From SIG598 sp045580875 (lineage in GTDB: Bacteria > Bacillota > Clostridia > Oscillospirales > Acutalibacteraceae): 64,000 bases of DNA. A model generated the notes under the pieces. That model had not been told where the DNA came from. It ran no database searches and worked only from the letters and a program-made list of their open reading frames with translations. The translations under genes and the position numbers were made by a program. This document shows positions 51,016 through 59,139 of this stretch, one piece after another. The DNA lies in assembly GCA_045580875.1 (NCBI GenBank), contig JAZNOP010000060.1, positions 1-64,000 on the forward strand, written 5' to 3'. Each line of letters starts with the position of its first letter. Positions within the stretch are counted from its first letter, which is position 1.

Positions 51016-51389
51016 TTCTGATGAACACAGAGGAAATAATAGCTCTTCACTCGAAGCTCAGCGCGCGCACCGGAGGCAGTGACGGCCTGCGTGACAGAGG
51101 TCTGCTGGAATCGGCAGTTTGCAGCGCCTCGGTCGGCTTCGGCGGCACTGATATTTATCCCACAGCTGAGGAAAAATCAGCGAGACTTATGTATTCGCTG
51201 GTGAATAATCACGCCTTTATCGACGGCAACAAGCGCATAGGCGTACTGGTCATGCTGATGACACTGCGGCTCAACCGGATAGTGCTTGAATACACTCAGC
51301 AGGAGCTTGTAACGCTGGGGCTTTCGGCTGCTGACGGCAGCTTTGGCTACAATGAGATACTAAGCTGGATTGAAAATCACAGGAAATAA
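51012..51389 (+). CDS. doc: Doc toxin (Fic fold)
   Basis: A 125-residue Fic-fold toxin of Doc length. The active motif is HAFIDGNKRIG, a full HxFx(D/E)GNKR, and GLRDRGLLESAV is the usual Doc N-terminal segment. Doc toxins phosphorylate EF-Tu and stop translation; this motif has G before N, closer to AMP-transferring Fic proteins than P1 Doc (HxFxxANKR), so the chemistry could differ. It overlaps the antitoxin stop by 4 bases. Confidence 0.92.
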   Translation: MILMNTEEIIALHSKLSARTGGSDGLRDRGLLESAVCSASVGFGGTDIYPTAEEKSARLMYSLVNNHAFIDGNKRIGVLVMLMTLRLNRIVLEYTQQELVTLGLSAADGSFGYNEILSWIENHRK

Positions 51390-51410
51390 GATTTCACGGA
51401 GGTAAAAATC

Positions 51411-52295
51411 ATGAAAAACAGGCTTCAGTCCCTTTTCTCCTATGCTTCGGTTATTCTGACGGCATTGATACTGGCTTTGAACTATCATATTTTTATCGTG
51501 GAAAATCATTTTGCACCGGCAGGTCTCAACGGCATTGCGACAATGGTGCAGTACAAGACCGGCTTCAGCATAAGCTATATGTCGCTGCTGGTCAACATTC
51601 CGCTCTGCTGTCTTGCCTTCTTCCTCGTCGAAAAGGCATTCGCAGTCAAAACACTTCTTTTCTCACTGGTATACTCATTCGCATATCTTTTCCTGCAGCA
51701 GTCGGACACCGATTTCATCAAATACAACGCGCAGGGACACGACACTATTTTCCCGGTCATCATAAGCGGTGTGATAAGCGGATTTGTTTACGGAATGTGC
51801 CTGAAAAACAACGCTTCGACCGGCGGCACTGATGTTCTTTCAAGATACATCAACAAGGTCAATCCGAACACCAATTTCTTTCTTGTGACATTTGTTCTCA
51901 ATGCTGTTGTCGCGGCTGTCTCCCTCTTTGTCTACTCGGAAAACGGTGTTATCGACTACAAACCGGTGGCGCTGTGCATCACCTACTGCTTTATTTCAAA
52001 CTACGTAGGCAATCACATCATCAAGGGCTCAAAGACAGCTTACAAATTCACCATCATCACCACCCACGCCGACGAGCTGACCGCTGAGATTACCAACCGT
52101 CTGCGACACGGTGTGACAAAGCTTGATGCTTCCGGTGCGTATACAGGCACCACAAAAAGTGTTCTGCTGTGCGTGGTCAACCGCCATCAGCTTGCCGACT
52201 TCCGGAAGATAATCAGCAAGTATGACAACACCTTCTCCTTCTATGAGCTGGTCAACGAGACCTACGGCAATTTCAAATATGTGAAGAATGCGTAA
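51411..52295 (+). CDS. YitT-family membrane protein
   Basis: A 294-residue protein with five or six N-terminal helices (DUF161-type: NHFAPAGLNGIATMVQYKTG, ASTGGTDVLSRYINKVNPN) and a C-terminal cytoplasmic DUF2179 domain (YKFTIITTHADELTAEITNRL, LLCVVNRHQLADFRKII). The family is common in Bacillota, of unsettled role, possibly metabolite transport. Ribosome site GGAGG. It follows the toxin gene by 21 bases, perhaps by read-through. Confidence 0.88.
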   Translation: MKNRLQSLFSYASVILTALILALNYHIFIVENHFAPAGLNGIATMVQYKTGFSISYMSLLVNIPLCCLAFFLVEKAFAVKTLLFSLVYSFAYLFLQQSDTDFIKYNAQGHDTIFPVIISGVISGFVYGMCLKNNASTGGTDVLSRYINKVNPNTNFFLVTFVLNAVVAAVSLFVYSENGVIDYKPVALCITYCFISNYVGNHIIKGSKTAYKFTIITTHADELTAEITNRLRHGVTKLDASGAYTGTTKSVLLCVVNRHQLADFRKIISKYDNTFSFYELVNETYGNFKYVKNA

Positions 52296-52407
52296 GTAAA
52301 ATATTATGCCGTAAAACTAACCTTTCAGGTTATTGAAAACATCAGACGGTATGTATTACAATCAATACAAAGACCGGTCAGAAAGCAAATCAGAAAGGTT
52401 AAAAATC

Positions 52408-52941
52408 ATGAAGATTGACAACGTGAAAATTGGAAAATATATTGCACGGCTTCGTGCCGACAAAGGCATCACCCAGAATGAACTCGGCGAACGCATCGGA
52501 GTCTCATTTCAGGCTGTAAGCAAATGGGAACGCGGTGAAACTCTGCCGGATATTTCCGTTCTGCCTGACCTTGCCGATATTCTGGAAACCACCGCTGACA
52601 GCATTCTCTCCGGCGGTGAGCATCAGGCAATATTCACAGGGCGCATAAAGGTCAAGGATATGATCGACGGAATAAACTGTCTCAGGCAGATGGGCGAGCT
52701 TCTTGGCAGAGACAATATCATCTACAGATGTGCGGTCGACGGTATCAACTCCGGTATGCAAACCGACATCGAACCCGCATTTGACGATGATTACTACTTT
52801 GAAGCATTTGTCGCTGAAGCGATAATTCAGAATCTTGCAGAAGGTCAGTATGTCGATATAACAGACGTAAACCGGAACTTCAAGCATGAGCACTTCCGCG
52901 AGATAGTAAAGAAATTTGCCCGCAAGTACAACATTACATAA
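52408..52941 (+). CDS. XRE-family regulator, 177 aa
   Basis: A regulator with an N-terminal XRE helix-turn-helix (residues about 8-62: GITQNELGERIGVSFQAVSKW, then GETLPDISVLPDLADIL) and a C-terminal domain of about 100 residues without clear family (DGINCLRQMGELLGRDNIIY, VDITDVNRNFKHEHFREIV). ATG 52408 is chosen because AGAAAGG precedes it; a longer frame from 52333 has no ribosome site. It is next to the YitT gene and a strong terminator. Confidence 0.8.
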   Translation: MKIDNVKIGKYIARLRADKGITQNELGERIGVSFQAVSKWERGETLPDISVLPDLADILETTADSILSGGEHQAIFTGRIKVKDMIDGINCLRQMGELLGRDNIIYRCAVDGINSGMQTDIEPAFDDDYYFEAFVAEAIIQNLAEGQYVDITDVNRNFKHEHFREIVKKFARKYNIT

Positions 52942-52952
52942 TAACACGCAAA

Positions 52953-52985
52953 ACAGCGGTAAGGCTTGAAACACCTTACCGCTGT
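52953..52985. terminator. Bidirectional terminator between convergent genes
   Basis: Perfect 12-bp stem ACAGCGGTAAGG / CCTTACCGCTGT between the XRE stop and the ABC transporter stop; TTTT is present in both directions nearby. Confidence 0.82.
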
Positions 52986-53015
52986 CTGTTTTATCGCGTA
53001 ATTTTCCTGACAGCC

Positions 53016-54782
53016 TTACTGCACTGCATCAAACTGGCTGTTGTAGAGTTCTGAATAGAAGCCGTTCATCTCAAGCAGCTGCTCGTGGCTGCCCTGCTCG
53101 ATGATATTGCCGTCCTTCATGACAAGTATGACATCTGCCTCGCGGATAGTCGAGAGACGGTGTGCAACGATGAAGCTTGTTCTTCCCTTCATCATTGCCG
53201 CAAATGCCGACTGTATGCGTATCTCGGTACGGGTATCGATACTGCTGGTTGCCTCGTCGAGAATGAGCATGGGCGGCAGACAGAGCATGACACGCGCAAT
53301 ACACAGCAGCTGCTTCTGTCCCTGGCTGATATTGCCGCCGTCTTCAGCTATTACTGTATCGTAGCCCTCCGGCAGACGCTTGATGAAGCTGTGGGCATGA
53401 GCTGCCTTTGCTGCAGCGATTATCTCCTCGTCAGTGGCATCAGGCTTGCCGTAGGCGATATTCTCACGGATTGTGCCTGCCTTGAGCCATGTCTCCTGCA
53501 GCACCATTCCGTAATTCTTTCTGAGGGAGTGGCGCTTCACGTCACGGATATCATGACCTGCAACTGCAATGCTTCCTTCCTTGACATCATAGAAGCGCAT
53601 CAGCAGATTTATGAGTGTGGTTTTTCCGCAGCCTGTCGGACCGACTATTGCAATTCGCTGACCCGGCTCTACCTCGAGGTTGAGATTTCTTATCAGCGGA
53701 CGGTCAGGAGTATAGCTGAATGCAACACTCTTCATGCTGACTCTGCCGTCGCTTACAAGCTCGGGGGCATCAGGTGCATCGGCAATCTCCTCCGGCTCGT
53801 CAAGCAGCTCGAACACTCTGCCTGCGCTGGCAAATGCATTCTGCAGTTCGGTTATAACTCCGGAAATTTCATTGAATGGCTTGGTATACTGGTTTGCATA
53901 GCTCAGAAAGCAGCTGAGCTGACCGACACTGAATGCACCGCCGCTCGCAACTGCCGCAAGCGCACCGACAAGACCGACACCGGCATAAACGATGTTATTG
54001 ACAAAGCGTGTTGCCGGATTCGTTGTACTGCCGAAGAATATTGCCTTGAGGCTTATCTTCTGCATACGGTCATTTATTTCATCAAAGCCCTGCTGACTCT
54101 GCTCCTCATAGCTGAAGGACTGAACAACCCGCTGACCTTCTATCATCTCATTGATATAAGCGGTCTGTTCTCCGCGTGTTTCGCTCTGTTCTCTGAAATA
54201 CTTGTAGGTACTCTTTGCAATGAACGATGCCACAACAAGGCTGAGCGGAGTGATGCAGACAACAACAAGCGTTATCTTCCAGTTTACACTCAGCATGAAG
54301 CCAAGTGTTCCGACTATGGTAAGCACGCCGGTAAAGAGCTGTGTGAATCCCATCAGCAGACCGTCGGCGAATACCTCAACGTCGGAGATGATACGGCTGA
54401 CGATGTCACCTGAGGAATGGGAATCAAGGCAGGAAAGCGGCAGCCGCTGTATCTTCTCTATTGCATCGTTGCGAAGGTCTCGCGACACGCAGAAGGCTAT
54501 GCGGTTATTGCACAGGCTGAACACCAGCTGAGAGACGGCGGCAATGCCGGTTGTAATTGCTATGATAATGAGAATCTTCCATATTGAATCAAACTCTGTC
54601 TGACCGGCACCAAGCATAAAATCTATCGCTTCACCGGTGAGAATGGGAATGTACAGCTGTGCTGCAACACTTGCCGCCGCAAACAGAAGGCTGATTATCA
54701 TCATGAATCTGTATGGCTTTGTAAGCCTGAGCACACGCTTTATCATGGCGGCGCTGACCGCTGATTTCTTTGCCTTGCTCAT
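53016..54782 (-). CDS. ABC exporter half-transporter, subunit with atypical signature
   Basis: A 588-residue fusion of six-helix membrane domain and nucleotide-binding domain (MsbA/LmrA type). Walker A GPTGCGKTTL and Walker B MLILDEATSSID (catalytic Glu present) are normal, but the ABC signature reads ISQGQKQ instead of LSGGQ. It follows the 576-residue half (1-base TGATG overlap). The mix of defects in the two halves is typical of heterodimeric exporters such as BmrCD with one degenerate ATP site. Probably expels drugs or lipids. Confidence 0.93.
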   Translation of the reverse strand: MSKAKKSAVSAAMIKRVLRLTKPYRFMMIISLLFAAASVAAQLYIPILTGEAIDFMLGAGQTEFDSIWKILIIIAITTGIAAVSQLVFSLCNNRIAFCVSRDLRNDAIEKIQRLPLSCLDSHSSGDIVSRIISDVEVFADGLLMGFTQLFTGVLTIVGTLGFMLSVNWKITLVVVCITPLSLVVASFIAKSTYKYFREQSETRGEQTAYINEMIEGQRVVQSFSYEEQSQQGFDEINDRMQKISLKAIFFGSTTNPATRFVNNIVYAGVGLVGALAAVASGGAFSVGQLSCFLSYANQYTKPFNEISGVITELQNAFASAGRVFELLDEPEEIADAPDAPELVSDGRVSMKSVAFSYTPDRPLIRNLNLEVEPGQRIAIVGPTGCGKTTLINLLMRFYDVKEGSIAVAGHDIRDVKRHSLRKNYGMVLQETWLKAGTIRENIAYGKPDATDEEIIAAAKAAHAHSFIKRLPEGYDTVIAEDGGNISQGQKQLLCIARVMLCLPPMLILDEATSSIDTRTEIRIQSAFAAMMKGRTSFIVAHRLSTIREADVILVMKDGNIIEQGSHEQLLEMNGFYSELYNSQFDAVQ

Positions 54783-56512
54783 CAGCGCTCACCTCCCTTG
54801 TACTGGCTGTCGTAAATCTCCTTGTAGACCGGGCAGGAGACAAGAAGCTCTTCATGTGTACCGATTCCGACCATATCTCCGTCATCGAGCACGATTATGC
54901 TGTCTGCGCTTCGGATACTTGCGGTACGCTGGCTGACAATGAATGTTGTGATATCACCCGGGAGCGCTGCAATGGCTTTGCGCAGAGACGCATCGGTCGC
55001 AAGGTCGAGTGCGCTGGCACTGTCGTCAAGAATGAGTATCTCAGGCTTTGAAGCAAGCGCGCGGGCAATTGTAAGACGCTGGCGCTGACCTCCGGAGAAA
55101 TTACGTCCGCCCTGTTCAACCGGCTCGTCAAGTCCGCCCGGCTTCTGCCGTACAAACTCTGCCGCCTGAGCTGTCTCAAGTACCTGCCACAGTTCTTCGT
55201 CTGTCGCATTTTCATTGCCCCAGAGAAGATTGGAGCGGATCGTGCCTTTGAACAGCTGTGTTTTCTGCTGGACAACACCGACCATATTGCGAAGCTGCTC
55301 TTTTGAATATTCAGCTATCGGATTGCCGAATACGCTGACCGAGCCGCCGGTGCAGTCGTAGAATCGGGGAATAAGATTTATCAGGGTTGATTTGCCGCTG
55401 CCGGTACCGCCGATTATGCCGATTGTTTCTCCCTTCTTTGCAGAAAAGCTGATGGAGCTGAGCGACTCCTCCGCCGCACCTGCATAAATGAAGGATACAT
55501 TCTCAAATCTGACCGCCTCGCCGCAGTCAGTGGAGAGCACGGTTTCATCACCGGTATCGAATTTCATTGCCGGCTCGGTTTCGAGCACAGCCTTTATTCT
55601 GCCGGCACTGGCAAGGGATTTTGTAATCTGAATAACGAGATTTGCAAGCTTTACAAGCTCAACAAGAATCTGTGTCATATAGCTGACAAGTGCGATGACG
55701 TCACCCTGCTTAAGCTCTCCGATGCTGATATTTACCGCACCGGTGTAAAGAATTGCAATTATGGAAAGATTGACAATGATGTATGTCAGGGGATTCATCA
55801 TTGAGGATATACGGCCTACAAACAGCTGAAGCTGTGTAAGTTCGCCGTTATCTGCCTCGAAGCTTTCTGTTTCCTCCTGCTCACGGCAGAATGCTCGCAC
55901 GACACGCACACCTGAGAGATTTTCTCTGGTTGCGCCGAGCACCTTGTCGAGCTTTGCCTGCACTTTTTTGTACAGCGGCATTGTTCTGAGCATTATTCCG
56001 ACAACGACAGCTGCAAGCAGAGGTATTGCAACGACAAATATCAGTGCCGCTTTCGTATTGATCGTGAAAGCCATTATCATGCTGCCGAAAACGACAAACG
56101 GGCTGCGCATGAAAAGACGCAGGAAAAGGTTGATTCCCGTCTGCACCTGATTGACATCGCTTGTCATGCGGGTTATGAGCGTGCTGGTGCCTACAGTGTC
56201 AAGTTCGGAAAAACCGAGGGTCTGGATATGACCGAACAGCGAATGACGCAGACGGGTGGAATATCCCACTGCCGCTTTTGATGCGAAGAACTGTGCTATG
56301 AGACTGCAGGTCAGACCGACCAGTGCAAGCAGCACAAGCAGGCCGCACTTTTTCAGAATATAGGGTGTATCGGCATTTCTGATGCCTATATCGATGATGG
56401 AAACCATCACCAGCGGCACGAAAAGATCGAAAAAAGCCTCAAGCATCTTGAAAAGAGGCGCAATGACACATTCCTTTCCGTAGCCCTTCATGAATCCAAG
56501 CATTTTCTTCAA
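54782..56512 (-). CDS. ABC exporter half-transporter, subunit lacking the catalytic Glu
   Basis: A 576-residue partner with six helices and a nucleotide-binding domain: Walker A GGTGSGKSTL, canonical signature FSGGQRQ, but Walker B ILILDDSASALD has Asp where the catalytic Glu is expected. Combined with the other half's weak signature, the site formed by this Walker B and the partner's signature should be the degenerate, slow one. First gene of the two-gene leftward operon, with a GGAG site upstream of ATG 56512. Confidence 0.93.
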   Translation of the reverse strand: MKKMLGFMKGYGKECVIAPLFKMLEAFFDLFVPLVMVSIIDIGIRNADTPYILKKCGLLVLLALVGLTCSLIAQFFASKAAVGYSTRLRHSLFGHIQTLGFSELDTVGTSTLITRMTSDVNQVQTGINLFLRLFMRSPFVVFGSMIMAFTINTKAALIFVVAIPLLAAVVVGIMLRTMPLYKKVQAKLDKVLGATRENLSGVRVVRAFCREQEETESFEADNGELTQLQLFVGRISSMMNPLTYIIVNLSIIAILYTGAVNISIGELKQGDVIALVSYMTQILVELVKLANLVIQITKSLASAGRIKAVLETEPAMKFDTGDETVLSTDCGEAVRFENVSFIYAGAAEESLSSISFSAKKGETIGIIGGTGSGKSTLINLIPRFYDCTGGSVSVFGNPIAEYSKEQLRNMVGVVQQKTQLFKGTIRSNLLWGNENATDEELWQVLETAQAAEFVRQKPGGLDEPVEQGGRNFSGGQRQRLTIARALASKPEILILDDSASALDLATDASLRKAIAALPGDITTFIVSQRTASIRSADSIIVLDDGDMVGIGTHEELLVSCPVYKEIYDSQYKGGER

Positions 56513-56716
56513 GGGAGTCTCTCCGTTTCTGAAATTAATTTCTGATTACTGCTAAATAATAAATATATCACAATATACCCTCATTCGCAAGCATTCAGCA
56601 GGACACGCATCGCGTACCATAAAAAAATATTTACAATCTGATTACATTATTTTTGTTTATCACACGCAATTTATGCTGTATAATAAGCCCATATTTATTT
56701 TTCAGAGGATTGTCAA

Positions 56717-58801
56717 ATGAAAAGAATCATCTCACTTCTACTGTTATCCGTCATGCTGTTTTCCGGCGTACAATCAGCTGCGCTGGCTGTTTCTTCCACT
56801 GCATCGTCAGACAAGAGTCTCTGGGATATTACCAGAATCGGCGGCGCTGACCGCATTGAAACTGCAAATCTGATATGCCGCACCGGCTGGGAAGATGCCC
56901 CTTCAGACAGTGAAACTGACAGCGGCACAGAAAATGATCCTGATATCTCCGACACTGATATTCCGCCGGAAGATGTATCCTCTTCTGACGTTTCTTCAAG
57001 CGATGTGTCTGCTTCCGATGTATCTGCCTCTGATACTCCGCCGGAAGACAATCTGCAGTCTGATGAAACAGAAGACGATGAGCCTGTCTGCGCAATAATC
57101 GCCAACGGTTATGAATTTGCAGATGCCCTTGCAGGTGTTCCCCTCGCTGCAGCACTGAATGCACCGATACTTCTGACCAACGGTACACAGATTCGTGATT
57201 CGGTCATTGCTGAGCTTGACAGAACAGGCACAGAGCTGGTATATATACTCGGCGGCAATCTTGCTGTAAGCTTTGCTGCTGAAGACCATCTGACCTCTCT
57301 CGGATATGAAGTAAAGCGTCTCGCCGGAACAAGCCGCTATCAGACGGCGGTTGCAGCTGCGCGTGAACTTGAACGCATCACAGGAAAAGCACCTGAAACC
57401 ATTTTTATCGCCTGCGGATACAATTATCCCGATGCACTTTCCGCCGGTGCTGCCGCCGGACTTCTCGGCGCACCCATACTTTACAGCAATTCCGACGGCG
57501 CACCCGACAGCACAACCGCTTCATATATTCAGGGCAGCGGCATTGCTGACATCGTGATTCTCGGCGGAACTGCCGCAATATCAGGCAGCGCAGAATCTTC
57601 CTTCGGCAGGCTGACCGAGGGAAGCATCAGCCGCATAAGCGGCGCAAACCGCTACGCAACAGCCACTGAGATATACAAAAAATACAGCACACTTTTCACC
57701 GGCAAAAAGGCAATAATTGCATCAGGAAATGATTTTCCTGACGCGCTTGCCGGCGGTGCCTTTGCGGCTGTCAGCGGACATCCCATGCTCCTGATTAACA
57801 GCCTGTATCACACCGAGGGACTTTTTGATCTGATGAAGACCATCAACCCTGAAGGCATATATGTACTGGGCGGCACCTCTGCGGTCAGTGACAATGTCAT
57901 CAACACCGTTCTCTCCGGCGGTTCACTGACCCGTCCGACAACTTCATATGTTCCCACACCCGGTGTCCGCGAACAGCACATAACCCGCCGTGTCACCGTA
58001 AAGCTTGATTCCGCAACTGTACATTCCGATCTGAGCAGATCTTCATCTGTTGTTGCAACCGTAAAGAAGGGTCAGTCATTCACCTCAATAAAAGATGACT
58101 CGGACAGCAAAAACGCCTACACATGGTTCCAGATAGAAGTCAACGGCAAAAAAGGCTGGATATGCCGCACTGACGTTACAATCTCCAACACCTTCACCGC
58201 TATCCCCGACAAGATATTCACTGCAGAAGACAAGGCTGTCATATATCTTTCACCGTCCTGTCAGGGCTCCAATTCATACGCAACGGGAAAAACCTCCGAG
58301 CAGAAGGAAATGGAGGCAGTTGCAAAAGTTATCAAGCAGATCCTCGACAGAGAATACGACTGCATAACCTACCTCGCAACCTTCAGCAAGGAGATAGAGG
58401 ACAGACCCGATGAGGCGCTCTCATACGGTGCTGATATCTATGTTGCCATTCATTCCAACGCAACAGGCACATCGGCGCAGGGATTCGGCGCAAGCTCCTA
58501 CTACTTCCCTGCCTGCTCTCAGGGCAGACTTCTTTCTCAGAATCTTGTGGCTGAGCTGAATAAAATTGCGCCCCGCAAAACCACACTTGCAAATCAGGTA
58601 ATCAACGGAATGAATGCCTTCAGCGGCATTGGCTACGGCGAGGTCCGCTGGCCCTCAGATATCGGCATGGTTGCAATCCTTGCCGAAACTGAATTCCACG
58701 ACAACAAAATCGGCTCCGACTGGATACAGTCACACCATAACGAGATAGCCCGTGCATACGTCAATGCACTGGTAAAGACCTTTGACATTCCGGAAAAGTA
58801 A
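56717..58801 (+). CDS. Secreted wall hydrolase: CWB2 repeats, SH3b, amidase_3
   Basis: A 694-residue exported protein. Signal peptide about 1-24. Three CWB2 wall-binding units follow (about 38-195, 196-295, 296-395); the first is split by an acidic Ser/Asp/Glu insert at about 61-122 with four DVS(S/A)S repeats (86-105). An SH3b-like domain (about 420-490) precedes an N-acetylmuramoyl-L-alanine amidase domain (about 495-694) with IHSNA and LAETEFHDN motifs. Where DPGHGG normally stands there is SPSCQGS, so the first zinc His is Cys515. It should bind and trim peptidoglycan. A TATAAT (56679-56684) lies just upstream. Confidence 0.88.
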   Translation: MKRIISLLLLSVMLFSGVQSAALAVSSTASSDKSLWDITRIGGADRIETANLICRTGWEDAPSDSETDSGTENDPDISDTDIPPEDVSSSDVSSSDVSASDVSASDTPPEDNLQSDETEDDEPVCAIIANGYEFADALAGVPLAAALNAPILLTNGTQIRDSVIAELDRTGTELVYILGGNLAVSFAAEDHLTSLGYEVKRLAGTSRYQTAVAAARELERITGKAPETIFIACGYNYPDALSAGAAAGLLGAPILYSNSDGAPDSTTASYIQGSGIADIVILGGTAAISGSAESSFGRLTEGSISRISGANRYATATEIYKKYSTLFTGKKAIIASGNDFPDALAGGAFAAVSGHPMLLINSLYHTEGLFDLMKTINPEGIYVLGGTSAVSDNVINTVLSGGSLTRPTTSYVPTPGVREQHITRRVTVKLDSATVHSDLSRSSSVVATVKKGQSFTSIKDDSDSKNAYTWFQIEVNGKKGWICRTDVTISNTFTAIPDKIFTAEDKAVIYLSPSCQGSNSYATGKTSEQKEMEAVAKVIKQILDREYDCITYLATFSKEIEDRPDEALSYGADIYVAIHSNATGTSAQGFGASSYYFPACSQGRLLSQNLVAELNKIAPRKTTLANQVINGMNAFSGIGYGEVRWPSDIGMVAILAETEFHDNKIGSDWIQSHHNEIARAYVNALVKTFDIPEK

Positions 58802-58840
58802 TGCTTACTGCCTCACCGGCTGTCATCAAATAACTTCAGG

Positions 58841-58903
58841 CGGCATCTCCTGCCATTTCATCACTGTCTTTGTGATGATGCACCGGCAGGAGATGCCGTT
58901 TTT
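58841..58903 (+). terminator. Long extended hairpin terminator
   Basis: Perfect 14-bp outer stem CGGCATCTCCTGCC / GGCAGGAGATGCCG, with a second 7-bp stem (TCATCAC/GTGATGA, 58858-58878) inside, followed by TTTTTC. It ends the CWB2 amidase transcript. Bases 58904-59050 hold no gene. Confidence 0.9.
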
Positions 58904-59050
58904 CTTCGATTGTCGATATGATTACAGCAGGTCTCCCTGCTGCCTCTGCTGCACCGTACCGTATTGCAGTACTGTATGCAGTATTTTATGAATTTGTTGT
59001 AAAAATACTCAGAATCGGCTTGTTTCCGCCTTTTTCCTTCCCGTGTAGTG

Positions 59051-59080
59051 TTGACATCAAGCGACATAATATAGTATAAT
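59051..59080 (+). promoter_or_regulatory. Promoter of the SH3b-lysozyme gene
   Basis: Consensus TTGACA (59051-59056) and TATAAT (59075-59080) separated by 18 bases; the start codon is 59 bases further on. Confidence 0.75.
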
Positions 59081-59139
59081 TGCTTTAAGTTTAAATTTTG
59101 CAATCAATCTATACGTGCTATTTGATTCAGGAGGACATG

